From contig NW_002476246.1 in NCBI RefSeq assembly GCF_000189635.1, positions 248,001-312,000 on the forward strand: DNA of 64,000 nt, given 5' to 3'. The notes under the pieces are model-generated. The model saw only the letters and a list, made by a program, of their open reading frames with translations, was not told where the DNA came from and ran no database searches. The position numbers and the translations under genes are program-made. The DNA is from Tetrahymena thermophila SB210 (lineage: Eukaryota; Ciliophora; Oligohymenophorea; Hymenostomatida; Tetrahymenidae). Positions within the stretch are counted from its first letter, which is position 1, and every line of letters starts with the position of its first letter. Below are positions 21,129-32,934 of the stretch, piece by piece.

Positions 21129-24100
21129 TCAATTTACTAAAGATATTTTAAAAACTCTTAACTGTAAAGGCTTGACTGTCATACTATTTGTTTCTTATTT
21201 TTAGATTTTTATAAAAATTTAATCCTTTTGATAATTTTAAAATTAAATTTACATTTTTCTTGCTCCAAATTTGATTAAAATGAGGGTTAGAAGGTTTATC
21301 CATTATCAGCTTTCCATTTATATTTATTTTAAAGCATTGTTTATTTGCTTTGATTTGCAGTCAATGTCAACTCGTCTAAGATTTTGAATTTAGAATCTAA
21401 TTTAAACTCAGCATTTACAAAATCATGAATATTATAGAGTCTCAACGTATAATAATCTGGGAATTGTTTTAGGTAAACTCTTAAGTATGGATTTTTATTT
21501 GAAACAAATGGAGAATTTTCAAATAAATTGCTAAAATTTTGTGATAATTAAAATAAGTTCTAGCTTGTCTTAGAAATAAAAATTTAATGAGCTGAATCTA
21601 AGTTGTTTTAAATTAATCTTCCAGTGGATTCTTTCTCTTTTTCAAAAACTATATAATGTCTAACTTTCTATTAAAGTCCCTATTGTGCTTTTATATCATC
21701 AAATTCATTTAGACTCTCTGCTACACCTCTTCCATCATCTCTCAGAATTCTTTTTTAAAAAACAAAATATAAAAAATTTTCTCATTTAAAATTCATTTGA
21801 ATTAATTAATTACCTTCTGTGTATCATAATTTCGATTTAACCTTGATTTAGGGAGGTACCACCTTATGATCTATCATTAACTACAAGTACCCTTTACTTA
21901 GTTTCTTAATCTTCCAATCCAATTATAGCACCAATTGGATAATAATTTCCACTTACAGGCTCTGTTTGCTGTTTTAAAAAAATATTGGAATATATATTGA
22001 ATAAGTAAAGAGGGTTTTACTTTTAAATCCCATGTGTTTCTGAAGTTGACTTATCTTTATTATAATTCTAAACCATTAGAATCAGTAAAGAATTTTCCAT
22101 CATTTTTATAATTTGTATTTATAAGCATCACAACTTCCTTTCCAACACCATCATTAACATCTATGGAGTGAATAAATGTTTCAACTTCGCAAGCTTATTT
22201 TTATTAATAAATAGAGGAGAATCTTAGTTAAGTGGTAGTCTTTGTTCCATCTAATGTAACTACAGTTACTACTTTTCCTTTATAAACAGTCTAATATTTT
22301 ATTATTAAAAAATAAAACTTTTACTTGCAAAAAAAAAATTACTGCAGATTTTATTTCAGAATAAGGCATGCTAGACTGTTGATTTGGTCTGAAAATATAT
22401 GCTCCTGAAGATTAGTAATTATCAGTGGAAGAGGTATAATAATTGTATTGAATTTAAAAGCTATTAGAAAATAATCTATAAGACCTAATGTAGTCATCTT
22501 TAATTTCTTGCCAAGTAGAAAGCCTGAAATTAAATGTCGCAGTATTTATGGATAAAACTTAAGTTTGAGATAAATTAATCTCTATTTCGTCAGAAGATTA
22601 TTTTTTTATATAAGGTTTTACAATAGAATTACTCAAAGGGCTAACTACTATCTTATAATATTAGAATGAGTAACCTTCAAATTTATCTAAAAAGTACAAG
22701 TCGCAGTCTTTATCATCTTATGGATTTGAACAAATGACATCAGCTTTATATAAATAAAATCAAGTTATAATAATTCTTTTATAATTTATAAATTTCTTGA
22801 TAAATTAAACTAAAAAATTTATTAAATACCAGTAATTTGTTAATTTTCAACATTTAAAACTGATAATGAGATTTATGGGACTTTTATTCTTGTAAGTTAT
22901 TATCTAGTTGTTGAGGGATTATATATCATTAACAAGACTGGAGAGCCTTAACCTAGCTACTTTTAGGTTATATCGCATTAAGTAATAGTGGCATTCCAGT
23001 TGCATTAAACGTAGTTAATATCATTTTCATTTATTTATTTGTTGGTATATTCTTGTAATAAAGGATGTAATTAGTCTCTAATTAAAGAATATCCTTTATT
23101 TAAGCGTTATATATAATCATAGGCTACTTTTTACCTTTCTGTACCAGTAACCGCATCATGATGCATCATCATGGCAACTTACTAAAAAGTTATTAAAATA
23201 ATAAGATTAAAATAATATTTAATTAGTGTAACATAGGAAAAGATTTATTTTATCAATTTATTTTAATTAAGAAAAAGGATATTTATTTTAAATATTTTTT
23301 AAAGGATTATACAATTATAAAAAACTGTAACCCAGCTTAAAAAGAAATTTTAATTAATTATATTAAAAAAGAAAGAAAGAGTAGAGAATGGTAAGCTTTT
23401 GTATTTTTGATAAATTTATATTTTTTGGATGAAGTTATTAATATTAATTAATTTTTATAGTTCCTATTCATTATTATATTTAGATTAGGTTACCTGTTCA
23501 AAATTTTGCAAAGCATAAAGGATATTTTGATAGTTAACTTTGAATTAGTTAGATATCTTTAATATTGATTCAGTTGAGAAAATATTTCTTATAGCCTGCA
23601 AGTATCTTCCGGAATCTTTAGTAAATCCTTTAATTGATGGACGGGAAGTAAAATATCCAGTCCAAAAAGCATTAGATTTATCAGCATAAGGAAAAAAGTC
23701 ATATTTATTTACAGGGTAGGATTCATTTTATTTTTATAATTCTTTTAAATAGTTTGATGGAGTAGAATATAGTATTTTCATATTGTATTAGTCGCTACGA
23801 GAATTAATGTATTCAATGAGCATATCCATACTTTCATACCAAACATTTGCTCTGCTATAAGCAAAATCTTCACCCATGGTGTGGAAGAGATGTTTGCCTC
23901 TATAGTATTGATTCATAATTTTAAAATATTAAACAAATTCTTAAGCCTTTTAAGCAACATTGTATTAATTAACTACTTAGCCAGTTTCAAAATAAAAATC
24001 TATTGATTTAAAAAAATGAAATAATTTATAATTTATATAAAAAACACGTTTCTTCTAAGTATATTATCGAAATATGCTTCTTTACTTTTTAAAAGATAAA

Positions 24101-24987
24101 GTAGGGTTTCACAAATAAAAAGATATCAATTAAAATTTATGTATTGCATTTAAAGGAGTTTGTTTTTTCTCTACAATACTATAATAATTGTATGAATTAA
24201 ATAATAATTTAGATACTTTGAGGAGGAGAGTAATGCTTGTAATTGACTGCTGAAAATATGTAATTTTCTTCCCCTGAATTTTGTTCGGGCGACCATATCA
24301 TTTCGAATCCTTTATTTTAAGATCTTTAGGCATAATCTTAATAATCAATTCTAGCAAACCACTATGCATTCAAACCCATTTAGCTGTATAAAGCTGCATT
24401 TGCGTTTTGATGTCCAAAAGGATCTAATTACCAACCAACAGTAGGAATTATGTTAAACTTATCTTTGACCCACAAATGACCAACAGTCATATTTTCTATC
24501 AAATCCTCGAAGTATGCAGTAGCTTCATCATGCATAACCCATCCACCATTCAATATTTCTATTTATCCACTTTAAACTAAGCTTCTATAAGTATCCCTTT
24601 ACTACTCTGATAAACTATCCCACCAAATATCTAGAAAACCTACTTCAACTTAATTGAATTTTCTGTTAGGACTTTTCTAAACTTCAGTATAAACAGAATT
24701 CAAAATGTCTTTCACAGCTTTTTTTCATAATTGATAAATAAATTCAATAAAGTTTCAAAATTTTCATTGATATAATTTGCTGATTTAAATATTATTGTTT
24801 TTTTAGAAATATAAATACCTCCTTAACCTTAAAATGGACTAGGGTTATTATACAATTCTTATATGTTAAAAATCCATCCATAATCATCATGAGAATGTGG
24901 AATCAAATGTACATAAACTGTATCTTATGATCCAAGAACTGCTGCAGTAAGAGCTATTAGTATAACAAATAACTAGTATCCTTTCAT
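21129..24987 (-). CDS. GH38 alpha-mannosidase B, lysosomal type (about 970 aa)
   Basis: This is the tandem paralogue of A in the same orientation, with ATG at 24987 and TGA at 21129-21131. The start MKGYQLFVILIALTAAVLGS is a signal peptide. Exon 1 (24819-24987, 169 nt) and exon 2 (24217-24717, 501 nt) have the same lengths and phases as in A. All active-site motifs are kept: [12 protein letters not shown], the nucleophile in QLDPFGHQ, HTMGEDF, MHHDAVTGTE and the ending [13 protein letters not shown]. The region split by intron 5 in A is one exon here (22343-22743), with the uninterrupted [10 protein letters not shown] segment. I traced the main exons and found no in-frame TGA. Length is estimated from A less the A-specific residues. 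Confidence 0.9.
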
Positions 24988-25852
24988 ATCTTAAATCGAG
25001 ATTTTGATCTAAATTATTACTTATTATCTAAAATATTAATTATCTTTTAAAGGTTTTCAAATGATTATTTAAATAATAAGAAACTTTTTGGTATGGTTAG
25101 TTGATTTCAAACTTATTTTTGATGAAATCTTAACACCAAATGTAGTTAATTATGTAAATACAAAAATATAAAAGAAGTGTATCCTTGAAGAATACAAATT
25201 GGAAAGGTAATAGATATATCTTGTTAAAAATAATCTTATTATTGTTATATTTTTCAAAATATTCTGCTTTTTTTATATATTGTATAGCCACTATTTATGT
25301 TAAGGTATAATTAGTTATATTTCCTATTTATATAAATAGTGATATGGAAAATAAATTTCAAAAAATTAAGGAAAAATGTTCTATAATCAGTATTACTATT
25401 TACTTATATTTTATCTATTACTTAGTTTATTTTATTTCGTTTCTTATTTAAAATTTCTTTTCTTATGCAATATTAAATAAAAAATGCTTAATAATTGTTA
25501 CAAAGATATTTTATTAAGCATTTTTTATTTTTGCTAAGAAATTTTTTGATATTTGAAAAATAAACTTGTATTAAATTATTGTATTTATTAATTAAATTTA
25601 TAAAATGAATTTTAAAAACAAACAAAAGACTAAAAAAATTTTATAAAATCTTTTATGAAAATAAAAGTAAAATTTGTTTACAATTAATCTTATTAAAGAT
25701 ATTTTAATATGTTAATAATAAAAAAACATCTGTAATAATGAATAGATTTAGAAACATATAGTACTACTATTATTAATTATTTATTAATATTAAGTCTAAT
25801 TTTAGAATTATTAAGCAATAATTAACAACTATATTTATTAATGATAGGATTT
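24988..25852. other. Spacer between mannosidase B and glutathione peroxidase
   Basis: About 865 bp of AT-rich DNA contains the promoter of mannosidase B on its left and the 3' end of the peroxidase gene on its right. No gene is seen. Confidence 0.5.
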
Positions 25853-26380
25853 TCAAAGTAATAGCTATTTAATTTACTATTCCATTTCTACGGGATTAAC
25901 TTTTGGGCTGAAATATTAAACAACTTTACCTGTCTTTCCATCAACTAAAAATTTAGCAAAATTCCAAGGTATTTTAGTTGCAGCATTATTTTAGAATAAT
26001 TCTGAATTTCTTCTTAAGTATTTGTAAACAGGATGAGTATTTTCTCCATTTACATCAATCTTAGAGAAAAGAGGGAATTCTACGTTGAATGTCTTTTGAG
26101 TATATGAAAGGATTTCAGACTCAGCCCAAGGTTCTTATGCTCCAAATTGGTTGCAGGGGAAACCTAAAATTTCTAAACCTTAAGATTTATATTGCTTGTA
26201 TAATTAGACTAATTAGGTATAATGATCAGAAGTTAAACCACACTAGCAAGCAACATTAACAACGATGATAGCTTTTTTGTTATTGAAATTTTTTAAAGGA
26301 GTATTCTCACCATTGATGTTATTGGCTGAAAGATCATATAAGCTTGTGGCTTCGCTCTGAATTTGTTCTGAACCGTTCAT
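25853..26380 (-). CDS. Glutathione peroxidase, cysteine type (175 aa)
   Basis: A single exon runs from ATG 26380 to TGA 25853-25855. All three family blocks are present: NVACQCGLT with the peroxidatic residue at Cys47, GFPCNQFGAQEPW with catalytic Gln82, and PWNFAKFLVD with Trp139-Asn140. Position 47 is encoded by an ordinary Cys codon, not TGA, so this is a non-selenium enzyme of the short monomeric type also common in plants and protists. Such enzymes usually use thioredoxin or glutathione to reduce H2O2 and lipid hydroperoxides; Cys76 is always conserved, and Cys45 is an unusual extra Cys next to the active site. There is no signal peptide, so it is probably cytosolic. Confidence 0.95.
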
Positions 26381-27308
26381 TTTTGTTAATTTTTGTAATG
26401 AAGTGTAAAATAATTGGCTTATATTTTGTTGATTTATTAATTTTCATTCACTTTTTAATCGTAATTTGGCAATCATTTAAAACATTTATTTTTTCTGGAA
26501 TATTTCCATAAATTACTGAAAATCCAAACATATACATTATTACGTAGAAGTTGAACATTATATTTGTACAAAATGACTAAGACTTAACAAAAATTAGTGA
26601 ATGCTCATTAGAAAGATACTAAAATGAGTATTATTTGTTCTTAAGAAGTAATCGATATTCTAGAATAGCTGTTACAGACTATTGATGCAATTCCAATACT
26701 AAAATGACCTTTTAGCATCTCAAAAATTATATTTAAGAGAAATATATTAAATTTTTAATAATTTTAATCTATCTTAAAATACTTAAAGGCAGCAACTTAC
26801 TTTTAAAATTCTTCACAAATTTTCAAAATATATACTTTAAAAATTGAAACAATTACTTTTAAAAAATCAAATAAGTACCATTCATTCATCCTTATATTAA
26901 TAATTAGATAATATTTGCATTTAAAATTTAATCATAGAAAATGGCTACTAATATTAAATAAAATAAAAGATGAATCTTTGCAAATTATAAAAAAGTAAAT
27001 TAATCAAATATTTTTTTTAAAGTCAATTTATCAAGAGTAAAATATTTTAATCAATAAATTGAAAATTTATAAACCTTTTTTATGTAGATTTATTTGAAAA
27101 TTAATGATATATTCCATTAAAAAAGGCTTTAAAATAAATGTAAATCAATAAAATAGTCTAATAGGGGATAGGAGTGGGTGGTGGAAGGTTCATAGCAGAA
27201 ACTCATTCATTTTTGAATAAATTTCCTTTAAAAAGAATGTAAATTTATTTTTTGTTATTGAATTTAATAAGGAATACAAATTTTTCTATCAAAAATGAAT
27301 AGAAAATA
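26381..27308. other. Spacer upstream of glutathione peroxidase
   Basis: About 930 bp, mostly A/T. It contains one short open frame (26573-26707, listed separately) and a G-rich patch (ataggggataggagtgggtg, near 27162). Nothing else is supportable. Confidence 0.4.
26573..26707 (+). CDS. Possible small protein (44 aa), low confidence
   Basis: A short frame from ATG 26573 to TGA 26705-26707 begins MTKTQQKLVNAHQKDTKMS and continues with a hydrophobic/acidic helix-like half (EVIDILEQLLQTIDAIPIL). It is divergent from the peroxidase gene about 190 bp away and is less AT-rich than the surrounding DNA. I do not recognise it. Chance open frames of this size are common when only TGA is a stop, so it may not be a gene. 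Confidence 0.2.
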
Positions 27309-27429
27309 CTGTTAATGCTCATTAATTAAGGCATTCCCTAAGTATCTTTTTTGCCCAAAAAAAGTGCCCACACCATAATCGGAAAAAAAAATTTAAGAAA
27401 AAAATGCCTTAATTAACAAGCATTTACAG
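27309..27429. mobile_element. TA-flanked inverted-repeat element (MITE-like), copy 2
   Basis: This 121-bp element is bounded by TA on both sides. Its left end (27309-27335, starting ctgttaatgctcatt) matches the reverse complement of its right end (27403-27429) at 24 of 27 positions. It has no coding capacity. The end sequence is related to the element at 12547-12668 (shared pattern C-Y-G-T-N-A-A-T-S-C-T-C-A-T-T-A-A-T-T), and the two are almost the same length, so they look like members of one family. Confidence 0.75.
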
Positions 27430-27431
27430 TA

Positions 27432-27861
27432 TTTTGTTTATTAATAAAATTTAATGAATATTATTATTTTGATTATTTTTGAAAATAAAATTATCTTAAT
27501 TTTTATTAGATAAATTATTTTTCTTTTTAAATTATCATTAAATGAAAAAGGAGAATTAAAATAATTTAAAATTAATATAAAGGTAAAATGAATTAGTTAG
27601 TTAGTTAATTAATAACTTGAAAAATAAGATAAAACAAAATTTTAAATAATTAGATAAAAAGGTAAAAAAGTAAGAATACTTAATTTAAGTGTATTCAGAT
27701 AAAAAAGAGGATTAATAGGTATTATTAAATCTAAATATATCTAAAAAAAAATTATTTGAATTATTATTTAATTTATTTCATTTTTAACAAAATAAATCAA
27801 TAAAATCCATCCATCCACCCACCTTAAATTTTTTAGTTAAGTACTATTTATAGTTTAAAAT
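27432..27861. other. AT-rich spacer
   Basis: About 430 bp between the inverted-repeat element and the dispersed repeat. It contains simple A/T runs and a short ccatccatccacccacc tract near 27808. No gene is seen. Confidence 0.4.
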
Positions 27862-28733
27862 GATAATTTGTAAAAATTTAATGAATTAATTTATTCTATC
27901 AATTTATAATTGTTTATTTAAATAAAAGAGCAAATTTAGCTATTTTCTAATAATTTTATTCTTACATAATAGTAATATTAAAATATAAAAATACTAAATT
28001 TAATATTTAGTAATAGCACATAAAATAGATTTATGATTTAATTTATGCTTGTATTTTTATAATTTTAATTTAATTAATTAAACATAGAACATTTTTTAGT
28101 AAGAGTCTAGTTAAAGTCTATAAAATAAAAAAAATAAAAAAATATACAAGAATGAAAATAGTTTTATTTAAAATATTATTAAATATATTTATGAGTAAGT
28201 TAATCAATCATACAAATACTTTGGTGATTCAATTTTTAATTATTTATGTATGTGAAAAATCAGTCTCTAAACAATAAATTACTAAATTTAGTTTTTATAT
28301 TACCAAATATGGATTGCTAGGCAGTCAGTCAGTTAACTAAATCAAACATTTAAATTTTACTTTTATCTTATAGAAAGATAGTATAGCTCAAAATAAAATT
28401 TTTTAGTTTGCTCTTTTATTTAATTTTTGTCATACTTAAAGTAGATTTTTTAGATTAAATTAGTATATATCATCTCATTTTGTGTGATTTTTTTTGGGTT
28501 TATTTATTAAGTTTCAAATAAAAATATATGTGGCTTTAGACAAATATTAATTTTATTTTTTATTATGCTAAATACAGATTTACTTCCTTACTAGTTATTA
28601 TTTAAAAATTTAATTTGAATAATACTGTATTATATTTAATAGACCATTTTAAATTTCATATTACTTTATGAATGGCTTATGAAAAATATTGAAATCCATG
28701 CCTTCAATGAAGAACCAAGAGAAAGGGAAATTA
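27862..28733 (+). repeat. Dispersed ~870 bp non-coding repeat, copy 2
   Basis: Partner of 5368-6235 in the same orientation. The match is continuous apart from small indels such as the longer taattaatta near 28070. It ends about 320 bp upstream of the Cys-rich surface-protein gene, so it may contain part of that gene's upstream region. No coding content is visible. Confidence 0.8.
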
Positions 28734-29050
28734 GGGATTTCAATGGATATTTGTTTTGCAAGAAATAATACTAAGTTTAATTGATTTATCATTTTATTCT
28801 TTGAATAATCACTTATTTGTTACGCTTACTTTCAAGATATTAATATTATTTTTTAAATAAAAAAAATTGGCTCATTTATCAGAATAGTATTAAATAAAAA
28901 TAGATAAGTAAATCATAATGCTTAAATACATTGACTAATTATAGAACTAATCTTATTATTTTAAATTTCGTGTTAAGAAATTTATAATTAATTATGATAA
29001 TAAATTACAAAGATATAAAAATATACAAGATAAATAAATAAATAAACTTA
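28734..29050. other. Promoter-proximal spacer of the surface-protein gene
   Basis: About 320 bp of AT-rich DNA between the dispersed repeat and the surface-protein start codon. It probably holds the 5' leader and core promoter. No motif can be assigned with confidence. Confidence 0.4.
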
Positions 29051-30661
29051 ATGAATTCGAAAGTGTTTTGCCTGATACTTGCTTTCGCTCTAATAAAAAT
29101 AGCGTATACATACGACTGTAAAGTTTGTACTTTTAGTATGGATGGGACTGATAATAATGGTCCTTGTACTCCATGTGATGAAGGGACATGCACTCCATTT
29201 GCAGGAACTAAAGGTAACGATTAATCAGCTTGTATTTCAAGAAAATGTTAAGGGGGTAAAGTTAGCAGGTATGGCTATGATTTGGATGGAAAAGGGGAAG
29301 GATGTTACAATTGCTTCGAGGGTTTTTATACTTTAGACGGTATATCTTGTGATCTAATCCCTTGTGGCTATGGCTTTTATGGTGAATTAGGCTTTTAAAA
29401 TAAATATAGTGATACCAAATATCCTTAATGTAAAAAGTGTCCAGATGGCTTTTCCACCTAAAAAGAAATTACAAAAGGACTTGATGATTCTGTTTGTAAT
29501 GTAAAGGTAAAATTATGCCCTGCAGGTAAATGGAGTTGGACAGGTTATGATCGTGATGAAAATGGCACTGGATGTTTAGATTGTTTGGAGGGTACTTACT
29601 CTGAAGAAGGTTCAACTTCTTGCAATCTATGGTCCTGCGGTAAGGGTTATTATAGCGCAACAGGATATTATGATTCAAACTAAAAAAACAATTGCTAAAA
29701 ATGCCCAACAAATAAATCTACCTTAGAAACAAATACAAAAGGAAATGATGATTCAGCTTGTGATTTACAATTAAGACCATGTCCTGAGGGTAAATGGAGT
29801 GAAACAGGATATGATCTTGATGGAAATGGCTTAGGATGTTAAGATTGTTGGGAAGGTACTTACTCTGAAGAAGGTTCCACATTTTGCTATCTAACACCCT
29901 GCGGTTATGGTTTTTATAGCGCAACAGGATATTATGATTCAAGAAAAGAATTTAATTGTGAAAAATGCCCAACAGGAAAATCTACCTTAAAAGAAAATAC
30001 AAAAAGTAATGATGACACAGTATGTAATTCAGTAAAACTTTGTCCAGAAGGTAAATGGAGCGAAACAGGTTATGATCTTAATGAAGAGGGCTATGGATGC
30101 TAAGATTGTATCGAAGGTACTTACTCTGAAGAAGGTTCAACTTCTTGCGATCTAAAGCCCTGTGGTTATGGTTTTTATAGCGCAACAGGATATTATGATT
30201 AAAGAAAAGAATTTAATTGCTAACAATGCCCAACAGGGAAATCTACATTAAAATAAAATACAAAAGGAAATGAGGATTTAGTTTGTGACTTGTAATTGAA
30301 TTTGTGTCCTAAAGGTAAATGGAGTAAAACAGGTTATGATTCTAATGGAAGAGGAGAAGGATGCAATACTTGTGAGATCGGTACATACTCTTTAGAAGGC
30401 TCTAAAACTTGTAATTTAAGACCTTGTGGTTAAGGTTTTTATAGCAAAACAGGCTATTACGATGCTGATACAGAAGATAAATGTCAGGCTTGTCCAGAAA
30501 ATACTTCTACAGATGGAATTTAAACCTAAAGTTTAGATAAATCAGTTTGTAAATCATTTGAGATTAATCCTACTGAAGTTGGTGCTACTACTAATAACGC
30601 TACAAACTCTATTATCATTAAAATGACTCTAAGTTTTATTTTGCTTGTTGCTCTTTTCTGA
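29051..30661 (+). CDS. Cys-rich, repetitive GPI-type surface protein (immobilization-antigen-like, 536 aa)
   Basis: An intronless frame runs from ATG 29051 to TGA 30659-30661. The first ~20 residues (MNSKVFCLILAFALIKIAYT) form a signal peptide. Then come one divergent and four close tandem repeats of about 88 residues. Repeat landmarks are CPxGKWSxTGYD, C-x-x-C, EGTYSEEGSTSC, PCGYGFYSATGYYD and CPTGKSTL; CP-GKWS starts recur at nt 29516, 29780, 30041 and 30305. The C-terminus is a small-residue stretch (GATTNNATNS) followed by a hydrophobic tail ending LSFILLVALF, the classic GPI-attachment signal. This layout matches the immobilization/surface antigens of Tetrahymena and Ichthyophthirius; membership is inferred from architecture, not alignment. 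Some central repeats are nearly identical at the DNA level, suggesting recent duplication or gene conversion. Confidence 0.85.
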
Positions 30662-31206
30662 AGGTGATAAAATGAAAAAATATAAATTTATTTTATTTTA
30701 TTAAATAAAATATTTTTTTTTATATCTTGTTTTTTTATGATTTTTGTTAGAATCATTTATATTCTATTTGTTATCTAAAATTTAAAGATTTATTTACATT
30801 TCTGGTTTGATTATTTTAAAATATAGATGTTCCTGGTTTTAAAATATTTGTATAAAAAATGAATAAATGACAGTCTACATTTTTTTTTCTTTTTTAAATA
30901 AGAATTTATCTAAAATATATACCTTAGCTTTAAAACCGAGCAAGCAGAGTATTTTAATTTTTTATGCTAAAAATTATTTTCATCAGAAAAATTATTTAAT
31001 TTCATCTAAAGTATAATCTAATACATATTCCTATTTTAAAAGTGTTAAAATGGACTATTAGATAGATTTTATAATTTTCAAAAGCACATTAGGTTGAACC
31101 ATGGTTCTTTTATCAAAAGAGGTTTTCAAAAATTCCTTCAATTTTTCAAAACCTAGTGAAGATTTTCAAAATTTAATCTTTTCTTATATACATTATTGCT
31201 ATCTAA
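30662..31206. other. Spacer between surface-protein gene and mannosidase relic 1
   Basis: About 545 bp, AT-rich. The right part has short similarity to mannosidase A intron 5, so the relic may begin slightly earlier than annotated. No gene is seen. Confidence 0.4.
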
Positions 31207-32590
31207 ATTTCTTTTAATCAAATATTAATTAGCGTCAACCATCCAAAATTAAAAAGCCAATTTACTATAGTTTCTAAATTTAGTATAATTATTATACCTC
31301 TGTCACTGATAAATACTAATCTTCAGGAGCATATATCTTCAGACCAAACCAACAATCTAGCATGCCTTATTCTAAAATAAAATCTGCTGTAAATTTATTT
31401 TGCAGATAAAAGTTTAATTTTTAAAAAATAAAAATATTAGACTGTTTATTAAGGAAAAGTGGTAACTGTAGTTTCATTCGACGGAACAAAGACTACCACT
31501 TAACTAAGATTCTCCTCTGTTTAATGATATAAATAAGTTTGTGAAGTTGAAACATTTATTCACTCTATAGATTTTAGAGATGGTCTTGGAAAAGAAATAG
31601 TGTTGCTTATAACTATAAATTATAAAAACGATGGAAAATTCATTACTGATTCTAATGGTTTAGAATTATAATAAAATTAAGTCAACTTCAGAAACACATG
31701 GGAATAAACGTAAAAGTACTTTTTATTTATAAAACTCCCTAGTCCAATTTTTTTTTACAGCAAACAGAGCCTGTAAGTGGAAACTATTATCCTATTGGTG
31801 CTATAATTGGATTAGAAGACTAACAAACTAAATAAAGGGTACTTGTAGTAAATGATAGATCATAAGGTGGTACCTCCCTAAATCAAGGTTAAATAGAAAT
31901 TATGATACACAGAAGTTAATTAATTAATTCAAATGAATTTTAAATATGAGAAAATTTTTTATTTTTTTATTTTTAAAAAAGAATTCTTCAGGATGATGAA
32001 AGAGGTGTAGCAGAGAGTCTAAATGAATTTGATGGAATCAAACCAGAATAGGGACTTTAACAGAAAGTTAGATTTTATATTATTTTTAAGTAAGAGATGG
32101 AAAGCACAGGAATATTAATTTAAAACCATTTAGATTCTGCTCATCAATTTTTATTTCAAAGACAAACTAAAAAATATTTTAATTACCTCAAGACTTTAAA
32201 AATTTATTTGAAAATTCTCACTTAATTTCAAATAAAAACTCTTATTTAAGGGTTTACCTAAAATAATTCCCAGATTATTATACTTTGAGACTCTATAATA
32301 TTCATGATATCGAAAATGCTCAGTTTAAATTAGATTCTTAATTTGAAATCTTAGATGAGTTGACATTGAGTGCAAATTAAAGCAAATAAACAATGCTTAA
32401 AAATAAATATAAATCTAAAGTTGATGATGGATAAATCTTCTAGCCCTCATATTAGTCAAATTTGTAGCAAGTAAATTGTAAATGTAATTTTTTTACATAA
32501 ATTTAAAAAAAGAAAAAAATAATATGGCAATTAAGTGTTTGCAGTTAAAAGTTTTTAAAATATCATTAGTTAATTAAGAAATTTGTAGAA
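31207..32590 (+). pseudogene. GH38 mannosidase relic 1 (3' half only)
   Basis: Homology to mannosidases A/B covers the segments equivalent to exons 6-10 of A. Recognisable pieces are [10 protein letters not shown] (near 31330), DGTKTTTQLRFSS (31480), [16 protein letters not shown] (31755) and the final LQLKVFKIS (32555). The N-terminal half with all catalytic motifs is missing. Disruptions include an in-frame TGA at 31525-31527, a one-base frame change before the donor near 31708, and damage to the donor after the MIHR-like segment near 31915. Its 5' end matches mannosidase A intron 5, so the breakpoint lies in that intron. It cannot make an active enzyme. Confidence 0.85.
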
Positions 32591-32934
32591 GAAGTTTTTT
32601 AATTTTATTATACTAGAAAGAAAAAATTAATCATAAAAATAGGTAGAAAAAATATATTAAACAATTTCATATGTTCAAAATTATATTATTTAAAGTTAAT
32701 ATAAAATTCGAAAATTAGATTTTAGATGAAGAAGGATAAACTTCGACATAATTTATTAAAAAAACTTTAAAATAAACTAACAAATTTTTGAAAATTACAT
32801 ATTTAAATTTTATTTCAACTACTAAATATTATGGAAGAAATTTCTAAAGAAATATATTGCCAGTTAAGTTAATATTAAAAAGAACTATCTAATTTAAAAC
32901 TAACTAGAAGAATATTCTTTATGTTTTGGACAAA
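32591..32934. other. 3' flank of relic 1
   Basis: About 345 bp resembling the 3' flank of relic 2 (35200-35460), so it is the old downstream region of a mannosidase copy. There is no gene of its own. Confidence 0.5.

Noticed and set aside
29469-29942. Two minus-strand frames of 74-80 codons inside the surface-protein gene
   Set aside because: They are shadows of the tandem coding repeats on the plus strand, and their similarity to each other comes from those repeats.
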